A stretch of DNA of 22,243 nt, taken from the IMG/VR virus record IMGVR_UViG_3300001341_000013, positions 1 through 22,243 of that record, one strand, 5' to 3'. The notes under the pieces were generated by a model. The model saw only the letters and a program-made list of their open reading frames with translations. It was not told the DNA's origin and made no database searches. Source of the DNA: a virus. Shown piece after piece: positions 14,568-20,711 of this stretch; within the stretch, counting starts at the first letter, position 1; the number at the start of each line of letters is the position of its first letter. Made by a program: the position numbers and the translations under genes.

Positions 14568-14600
14568 GCTGGGGGCTTCGGCCCCCAGCTTTTTCTTCTT
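14568..14600 (+). terminator. Rho-independent terminator after the capsid gene
   Basis: A nine-base-pair stem (GCTGGGGGC with GCCCCCAGC) closes a TTCG tetraloop, an exceptionally stable C-UUCG-G loop, followed by TTTTTCTTCTT. It lies 11 bases after the capsid stop. No ACCGGAYGACA element follows before the next gene at 14619, so partial read-through probably sets a lower level of the downstream neck and tail genes relative to capsid. Confidence 0.93.
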
Positions 14601-14618
14601 CCAACATCGAGGTTCCTC

Positions 14619-14867
14619 ATGCCCGAAGCCACTCAAAAGGCAGCAGCAAAAGCTGAGCCGAAGGCCAAGCCCGCGAAGGCGGAGCTTCAGTTCCTCTACC
14701 GAACCACGCGCGACGAAGACCGAAGCTACAAATTCCTGGGTGTTCGCGGTCGTCGCAATCCCGAGCACCCCAACAAGGTCGAGTGGGTTCTGAACAAGGA
14801 ACAGGCCGAGAAGGCCGCCGTTCATCACCTCGTCGTCATCGGCCGTATCGCGGCGGTCGGAGACTAA
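14619..14867 (+). CDS. Small basic protein downstream of capsid gene
   Basis: An 82-residue protein with GAGG six bases before its ATG. The N-terminal 22 residues are an Ala/Lys/Glu/Pro-rich tail (TQKAAAKAEPKAKPAKAEL). The rest forms a compact mixed domain (FLYRTTRDEDRSYKFLGVRG, then WVLNKEQAEKAAVHHLVVIG). Position right after the capsid gene suggests a minor head or capsid-decoration protein. No family recognised. The stop and next start overlap as taATGa. Confidence 0.7.
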   Translation: MPEATQKAAAKAEPKAKPAKAELQFLYRTTRDEDRSYKFLGVRGRRNPEHPNKVEWVLNKEQAEKAAVHHLVVIGRIAAVGD

Positions 14868-15313
14868 TGACCTCCGGCCTCCCGAATGTCACATCGGGCG
14901 GCAAGTACGCCCATCTCAGCGAACTGATGGCCATGGGCCTCGTCATCTTCGGCGACTCCAACGTCGATATGATTGACGGGGCCTTGGCCCATTTGATGCT
15001 GAAGTTCGCCAATGACATCGTCGACGAAGTCAACATGCACCCTTATCGCGAGGGCATGGACCAGATCGCGCGATACATCTCCATCGAAGACAAGCGCCCC
15101 ATCGACGATCACATCATGATGGACGGTTTGGCCGCCGCCTATGCAAAACACCAGCGTAGCGACAAGGCCATCGTCCTGATGAGCGACTACTACAAAACCA
15201 TGAACCGGAAACTCTGGCAGGAGCGCAACGGAAACACCCCCATCGATGTCCGCGCTTTCGACGTGGCCAAGACCAACCCCAACAACGGGTCATTGTCGTC
15301 GGAGGGTGAATGA
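14867..15313 (+). CDS. Putative neck / head-completion protein
   Basis: A 148-residue protein starting at an ATG overlapping the previous stop; the open frame extends upstream but only as a shadow. It is mostly helical (YAHLSELMAMGLVIFGDSN, then GALAHLMLKFANDIVDEVN) with a central stretch of alternating polar residues (IEDKRPIDDHIMMDGLAAAY). Size and position, between capsid and nozzle-like genes, fit a head-tail connector (adaptor/stopper) protein of podoviruses, but I cannot name a family from sequence. Its end overlaps the next ATG. Confidence 0.65.
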   Translation: MTSGLPNVTSGGKYAHLSELMAMGLVIFGDSNVDMIDGALAHLMLKFANDIVDEVNMHPYREGMDQIARYISIEDKRPIDDHIMMDGLAAAYAKHQRSDKAIVLMSDYYKTMNRKLWQERNGNTPIDVRAFDVAKTNPNNGSLSSEGE

Positions 15314-16827
15314 CCACGCCCTCCAAATCGCCTCGCGCTGTCAAAGAGCGACCGATCGCATACGAAAACTTCATTGGCTTGGAGACCATCCGCGCGAGAA
15401 ACAACCAAGACACCGGCAAGCGCCAACCCTTGGCCGTTCTCTCAAACGGTTACGCCGATCCCATTGGCCAGATCGTGCGCGACCCCGGCGTCACCCGCAT
15501 CCAGAGCGGCGTCAACATCGCCCACGCCAAGCACTACGACCTCTTCTCGCTCCTCTGGTTCGAACGCCTGTCCGACGGACTGTACCCTCGCTCGACCACT
15601 GGCGCGCAAGCTCCCACATTTTTCACCGCTGGCGCCAGTCCATCGTCCGTCCATTTTGGCGACATCCTCTACACCTTCGCCCAAGGCGAGACGCCTGTCG
15701 CATTTAACGGCACGGCCTTCGAAGTCCTGCCAGCGACCAAGCCTCTATCCAATCGGCTGCGCCCTGCCTTCGCAACGACCGTGGCCTCCCGCCTCGTCGT
15801 CGGCGGCATGCCGCAATACCCGAACGTCATCGAAATCAGCCGCGTCAACGACGTCAACTTCTTCTCCGAGGAGGAGGCCAAAGACTCCGAGAATGTCCTG
15901 CGTGGCTTCAAGATCGATCTGGGTAACCAGCTCAAAAACAATGAGCGCATCACTGGCTTGGCCACCTTCGAAAACGACAAGCTGATTATCTTCACGACCT
16001 CTCGCGGCTTGATCTACCGGACGGGCGAAAACATCGAAGACTGGGGCATTGAATCCCGAACCTCCATCTCCGCTGGCTGCATCTCCCACAACACGATCCA
16101 AGAAGCCAACGGTGATGTCCTTTACTGCTCACGAACGGGCGTGCAGACCGTGCGCCGCTCCCGCGAAAACGGGGTGATGATCTACTCTCTGCCGCTCTCC
16201 TTCCCGATCACGACTCTCTATCGGGAGCTTGTGCGCGGCGTCAGCGACATCAAGGACATCTCGGCGGCCTTCGACGCTGACGAAAGCCAGTACCATGTCT
16301 TCTTCCCGTTCGAGGGCGCCATCAGCCGGCGCCTGACACTAACGCTCGATCCGACTGACCTTGACTCTTCCGGCACTTGGTCGCTGTCCGAGAGCTTCTT
16401 GTCCACGACCTGTGGCGATTACGCAGACGGCTCGCTTATCTACGGCACCCCGGACGGCCTCTTTCAGGTGGCCAAGGTCGAAGAGGAGACCGCCGGGAAG
16501 TTTCCCGACCTCAGCATCGAGACGCCTGACCTGTTCCTTGGCTCCTTCACCGACCACAAATCGCTGGCCGGCCTTGTCCTGTCCTGCGCCGGCAAGAGCT
16601 ACCTCAACCTCGAACTAATCGATGCCGTCACCGGCAAGGTCATCTGGTCGCGATACAATGTCGAGGCCGAGCCAGGGACCGCAATTGCAGACGCCCGAGG
16701 GACCCCTCTCAACCATAACCGCCGCGTGCCTGTGAATGTGCGGACGACGGCCTGCCGCCTGCGCGTTAAGGCTTGTGGAACGGGACAATTCCGTTTCGCC
16801 GGTTTCGCGCTGATCGTCGGAGAGTGA
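15310..16827 (+). CDS. Tail nozzle-like beta-propeller protein (P22 gp10 / T7 gp12-like)
   Basis: A 505-residue beta-rich protein. It starts with a short tail (RPIAYENFIGLETIRARNNQ) and then has repeated blade-like segments with the pattern of short beta strands ending in G-D/N turns: SSVHFGDILYTFAQGETPVA, ENDKLIIFTTSRGLIYRTG, QEANGDVLYCSRTGVQTVRR, and YADGSLIYGTPDGLFQVAKV. This resembles the DNA-stabilisation/nozzle proteins of short-tailed phages, which form the hexameric tube below the connector and close the filled capsid. GGAGG lies just upstream of the ATG. The family assignment comes from repeat pattern, size and position. Another beta-propeller tail protein is possible. Confidence 0.7.
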   Translation: MTTPSKSPRAVKERPIAYENFIGLETIRARNNQDTGKRQPLAVLSNGYADPIGQIVRDPGVTRIQSGVNIAHAKHYDLFSLLWFERLSDGLYPRSTTGAQAPTFFTAGASPSSVHFGDILYTFAQGETPVAFNGTAFEVLPATKPLSNRLRPAFATTVASRLVVGGMPQYPNVIEISRVNDVNFFSEEEAKDSENVLRGFKIDLGNQLKNNERITGLATFENDKLIIFTTSRGLIYRTGENIEDWGIESRTSISAGCISHNTIQEANGDVLYCSRTGVQTVRRSRENGVMIYSLPLSFPITTLYRELVRGVSDIKDISAAFDADESQYHVFFPFEGAISRRLTLTLDPTDLDSSGTWSLSESFLSTTCGDYADGSLIYGTPDGLFQVAKVEEETAGKFPDLSIETPDLFLGSFTDHKSLAGLVLSCAGKSYLNLELIDAVTGKVIWSRYNVEAEPGTAIADARGTPLNHNRRVPVNVRTTACRLRVKACGTGQFRFAGFALIVGE

Positions 16828-16829
16828 CC

Positions 16830-18350
16830 ATGGGACGCTTGGCCCAGCTCAACCCCAACAACTACGGTTCGTCTTCAAACATTCAGGCGGACTTCGAGAA
16901 CATCGTTCGCTACCTTGTCGCTGCCGAGCGCGGCAACAAGACGGTGGCCGAACTGATCACCTCAATCTTCGACGCCACCGGCCAGTTCGATGTCGCGTTC
17001 CAGTTCACCTACGATGCCGATGGACTGAAATACAAAACGGCTTCCGATGCAGACTGGACCGTCTTGGCCACACCTGAAGATCTGCGCGGAGACCCCGGTA
17101 GGGACATTGGCGATGTCGCCCTGCCAATCATCACGGCGCGTGTGGACACGACCGCAACTGCCAGTCAGACCGTCTTCCCCTATGTCCACACATCTTCCGA
17201 TTACATCTTCGTCTTCCAGAACGGTCTACTGCTCTCTGAGGACGACTACACTCTCGACCCTGACGCCGACACCGTCACCCTCGGCAGTGGCGCCACGCTG
17301 AACGACATCATCTCGATCTATAAAGCGCGCGGCTCCGGCTCCATCTCAACCACCAGACAGGACTTCACCGTGACCGGGGCAACCCAGTCCGTCTTCGGTT
17401 TGACTCTCCCGGAGAATGAATATCAGGCTCAAGTCTTCCTGAATGGCATCCTGCAAGCGCCGACGACAGACTATGTCATCAGCGACGGCACCTCCTCTCT
17501 GACGCTTATGCAGGCCGCCGTCACCAATGACGTCCTCTCCGTCATCATCATCGCTTCCACGAGCGCCACAGAAATCCCCGGCTTCATGTTGGAAGGCGTC
17601 TACACCGACAACAAGACAGGCAAGATTCCATACGACAGGGTGGCGATTGACGACGGAGACATCCCGCAGGCCAAAGTTGACGGTCTGGCCGATCACCTTC
17701 TCGAAGCTGCCGTCATCAATGTTGCCGCAACGGCTCCGATTATTCCCGCGTCCGGTGAACTCTGGATCGACACCTCGGTCACGCCAAACCAGCTCAAATT
17801 CTATGACGGCTCACAGTGGCTTTCGACCCGGCCGGAATCGACCCTTCCGTCGATCTCAACTGGTGAGGCCAACTATGCGGTCTACATCAACTCCACTGGC
17901 ACCGGCTTCGTCTACAAGCCTGTCGACTTCTCGGCTTTGGTCTACAAGTCGTCACTCGGTGTCGCCGGCGGCACGGCAACCCTCGACGGCGACGGTCGGC
18001 TCGCGGCCGCGCAGCTTCCGCTGGTTCGAGGGACGGATGTCATCAACATGGCCCTCAGCGGTGCGGTGGCAGACGACACCTACGATATTCGCCGCATGTT
18101 CGGCGAGAGGATCAGGATTATTGGGCTAACGGCTTCGTTGTCCTCCGGCTCCTGCTCCATCCAGCTTTCCGTATCCGGCGCAACAGTTGGCTCGGTCTAT
18201 GCCGTCTCCTCTACACCGACAGACCAGCTCTTCGGTACGGTCATCGAGGTCGATGCCGAAGTTCTGTCCAAGCTGCTCTCTGTCGTCGTGACCAGTCAGT
18301 CGTCTGCCGACACGCTGCTTCTGTCAATCGTGATCGAAAGACTCAACTAG
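16830..18350 (+). CDS. Second tail fibre / tail appendage protein
   Basis: A 506-residue protein starting two bases after the previous stop, with GGAG at 16819-16822. Residues about 31-53 (AAERGNKTVAELITSIF, then DATGQF) match the fibre at 7200-8909. Two tandem beta repeats follow at about 100-160 and 165-235, each with F-x-NG, DY, a Thr/Leu strand, and ND before a hydrophobic strand (YIFVFQNGLLLSEDDYTL and AQVFLNGILQAPTTDYVI). Later parts include GELWIDTSVTPNQLKFYDGS, common in phage fibres. The C-terminal domain is beta-rich with serine-rich hydrophobic strands (GSCSIQLSVSGATVGSVYAV), perhaps a second tip. It likely attaches at the tail beside the nozzle and binds the host surface or the other fibre. 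Confidence 0.75.
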   Translation: MGRLAQLNPNNYGSSSNIQADFENIVRYLVAAERGNKTVAELITSIFDATGQFDVAFQFTYDADGLKYKTASDADWTVLATPEDLRGDPGRDIGDVALPIITARVDTTATASQTVFPYVHTSSDYIFVFQNGLLLSEDDYTLDPDADTVTLGSGATLNDIISIYKARGSGSISTTRQDFTVTGATQSVFGLTLPENEYQAQVFLNGILQAPTTDYVISDGTSSLTLMQAAVTNDVLSVIIIASTSATEIPGFMLEGVYTDNKTGKIPYDRVAIDDGDIPQAKVDGLADHLLEAAVINVAATAPIIPASGELWIDTSVTPNQLKFYDGSQWLSTRPESTLPSISTGEANYAVYINSTGTGFVYKPVDFSALVYKSSLGVAGGTATLDGDGRLAAAQLPLVRGTDVINMALSGAVADDTYDIRRMFGERIRIIGLTASLSSGSCSIQLSVSGATVGSVYAVSSTPTDQLFGTVIEVDAEVLSKLLSVVVTSQSSADTLLLSIVIERLN

Positions 18351-18910
18351 TGACCGAGCCCATCGTCCCCTCCGATGCGTACAAGATGGTCTGGGATGAG
18401 AGCGGCGTTGCCGCCCACTATCTTGGCGACCGGCTCGATGCAGAGTTCCCGCGCCACTATGGAGGTTTTCTCTTCTTCGACAAGGGACGCATGCTGGGCT
18501 GTGTCTCCATCTACGACTACCGAAACAACAAAGGCCGACCGAGCGCCTTCATCGTTGGGGTAGCCGAGAGCCCTCGCATCTGGTCTCGAAAAAACATCCG
18601 CGACATGACCAAGATGTTCTTCGAGAAGCCGCCCTACGGCATGGGCCTCTGTCGCCTGAACTCCTTCGTCACTGACGACAACCTGCACTCACAGAAGATC
18701 ACCGAACGCTTCGGTTTCAAGCGCGAGGGTATGCTCCGTGAAGCCGGCCCGGACGGCGAAGACACATACGTCTTCGGCCTGCTCCCAAGCGATCTGACTT
18801 GGCACGTTAGACCGGACGACACGTCAGGCCAAAGTCTCGATAATCCGAAAAACGGCCCCCTTGCCGAACAGGAAGACGCGACTAATGGGCAAGAAGTCTC
18901 CGCCGCCTGA
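18350..18910 (+). CDS. GNAT-family N-acetyltransferase-like protein
   Basis: A 186-residue protein starting at GTG, overlapping the previous stop by one base. It shows the end of a GNAT fold: LCRLNSFVTDDNLHSQKITE followed by RFGFKREGMLREAGPDGEDT and YVFGLLPSD. In GNATs this is the N-x-x-S-x-k-x-x-e-k-x-G-F-x-x-E-G region that binds acetyl-CoA. The N-terminal half (FLFFDKGRMLGCVSIYDY) fits the early beta strands. The last 35 residues are a polar tail. Embedded among virion genes, its substrate is unknown; it could modify a virion or host protein. Similar genes occur in other podovirus structural clusters. Its 3' end overlaps the next gene by 26 bases. Confidence 0.75.
   Translation: MTEPIVPSDAYKMVWDESGVAAHYLGDRLDAEFPRHYGGFLFFDKGRMLGCVSIYDYRNNKGRPSAFIVGVAESPRIWSRKNIRDMTKMFFEKPPYGMGLCRLNSFVTDDNLHSQKITERFGFKREGMLREAGPDGEDTYVFGLLPSDLTWHVRPDDTSGQSLDNPKNGPLAEQEDATNGQEVSAA
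18811..18844 (+). promoter_or_regulatory. Candidate late promoter, site 5 (coiled-coil virion genes)
   Basis: ACCGGACGACA (18811-18821) lies in the 3' part of the GNAT gene. GATAAT (18839-18844) begins 28 nt after the motif start, giving a 17-nt spacer if ACGACA acts as the -35. Initiation near 18851 would leave about 34 nt before the ATG at 18885. Confidence 0.5.
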
Positions 18911-20702
18911 GCCAGACTACACGAATGAGCGTGCCGCCTTTGCGACGAGCGAGCTGGCACGACGGCAGACGCAGGCCGACGCCTATAACAAGGCGATCAA
19001 CTCCTACAACGCCGATCTTTCGTCCCTGAACTCCCAGCTCAATGAGCTGGGTTCGACCCTGTCCGGCTACTCCATCGTCGATGACGAGCACTTTGGTGGC
19101 GCCACCAGCAAGATTGCCTCCCTCGAAGACCGGCTAGCCGGTCTTCAGAGCAACCTTGGCGTCAGTGCAGCCAAACCAAACTGGACCAGCATGGTCCAGT
19201 CGGCCTATGGCCCCGTCGAAGTCGGCATGCCATCGCTCGTCGAGAAGAATACCGGCTTGGCCAACTCCTTCTCGGCCAAGCTGGGCGAGCTGGGAACCAT
19301 GATTGCCGGGCTACGCGATGAGCGGGCGGCCGAAGAAAAGCGCATCGACACCTTCTCGTCTGGCCTTGCAGGTACGCTTGCCGGCCTGACCTCGCAAGCC
19401 GACCAATTCACCATCTCCGACAAGGGCGGCATCACATCGTCTCTTGGCCAGCTTGCCGATCTCGACAGCCAGCTCACGACCTTCTCCTCACCTATCCTGA
19501 GTGAGTACAGGTCGGGTGATGTCGGACGATACCAAACGCAGATCGACGCGCTTCAGACCAGCCTCAACGACATCCTTGGCCAGCGCGCCACAGAAGAGCA
19601 GCGCATCCGAGACTTTGAGGGCACACTGAACGCCAACTTCGATGTCTTGAACGACCGGTTTGGCAACCTGACTATTTCCGATCTTGCGGGCATCGAGGCT
19701 CTTCAGCGCGATATCGACGCAAGGCAGCTAGGCGCGACCCGCTTTTCTTCTGTCCTGCCGACAACCTTCAACGACGAGCTGTCTGCCTACGCAGACCTCG
19801 AAGCCCGCCTTGGCTCTCTGGTATCTGAGCGCGATGCTGAACTCGCGCGCGTGGCCACCGCTGAACAGGAGGCCCGATCCGGCGCCAGTTCTTTGATGGC
19901 GCAGCTAGCGTCATCCGACATTTACTCCGGCTCCCTTCTTGGCCAAATCGAAAACGCGATCAATGAAGGTCGCTCTGACATTGCGGGTTTCTCGTCCGCC
20001 CTTGGCGGAGATTTTGCCGGCGTCCTTGGCCAGCTCGACCAGGCTGATGCCCAACTCGCCGCTCTACGTGCAGCACGTCAGGATCAGCTTTCCGGATTCG
20101 GAACCGACGCCTCATCCCTGATGGACAAGATCGGCTCAGCCGACCTTGCCGATGAGTCGCGCCTCCGTTCCAACCTCAACGCCGCGCAGCAATTGTCCGC
20201 CCGTCTTGGCCAGTATTCCGGCACCGATGTTCTCGACTACCGCAACCAGATTCGAGACGCCGTCGATGCGGCTCAGGGTCGCCTTGATGAATTGGGCACC
20301 GTGCGGTCGGGAATCGAAGGTGACGCACGCCGCCTTCTGAGCCAAGCGCGAACGACAGACTATACGAGCGCCGACATGCTTGATGCTTTGGCCGCCGAGC
20401 TTTCCGGCGTTTCAGATCAGCAGGCCAACTATGGGGCAACCCAAGCCGTCGACGAAATTGACGCAATCGCAGCCGTCATTGCCAACGAACGTGCCCGCCT
20501 GAAGGCCGACGAGGAAGCAGCCCTCGCCCGCCAAGAGGAAGAGCAGGCCGCCTTTGCAGGCTTCAATGGTTTTGGCCGCCCACCGACCGGTTTCAGCGCG
20601 CTGATGACGCAGTACGCTCCGTGGTTCAACGCGGACTTGTACCGTTCTTCAAGCGCTCTGCCGTCTTCTTTTGCCCGCCAGTTGGCGGTGCAATACGCCT
20701 AA
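18885..20702 (+). CDS. Long repetitive coiled-coil virion protein
   Basis: A 605-residue protein, almost all helical and poor in cysteine, built from about five or six degenerate repeats of roughly 65-90 residues. Each unit starts with a short SD or TD segment (FTISDKGGI, LTISDLAGI, SSDIYSGSLL, SADLADESRL, TTDYTSADML), then a helix ending in FSS or YSG (FSSVLPTTF, FSSALGGDF), then a helix of the L-x-x-R/Q-L-x-x-L type ending in a charged EQR or AEL stretch. ATG 18885 is used, with AGGAAG ten bases upstream; the open frame reaches back to 18861 without a better start. The C-terminal 50 residues are different (FGRPPTGFSALMTQYAPWFN). Likely an internal (ejection) or elongated tail protein. No enzymatic motif seen. 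Confidence 0.75.
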   Translation: MGKKSPPPEPDYTNERAAFATSELARRQTQADAYNKAINSYNADLSSLNSQLNELGSTLSGYSIVDDEHFGGATSKIASLEDRLAGLQSNLGVSAAKPNWTSMVQSAYGPVEVGMPSLVEKNTGLANSFSAKLGELGTMIAGLRDERAAEEKRIDTFSSGLAGTLAGLTSQADQFTISDKGGITSSLGQLADLDSQLTTFSSPILSEYRSGDVGRYQTQIDALQTSLNDILGQRATEEQRIRDFEGTLNANFDVLNDRFGNLTISDLAGIEALQRDIDARQLGATRFSSVLPTTFNDELSAYADLEARLGSLVSERDAELARVATAEQEARSGASSLMAQLASSDIYSGSLLGQIENAINEGRSDIAGFSSALGGDFAGVLGQLDQADAQLAALRAARQDQLSGFGTDASSLMDKIGSADLADESRLRSNLNAAQQLSARLGQYSGTDVLDYRNQIRDAVDAAQGRLDELGTVRSGIEGDARRLLSQARTTDYTSADMLDALAAELSGVSDQQANYGATQAVDEIDAIAAVIANERARLKADEEAALARQEEEQAAFAGFNGFGRPPTGFSALMTQYAPWFNADLYRSSSALPSSFARQLAVQYA

Positions 20703-20711
20703 CGGTGACCA

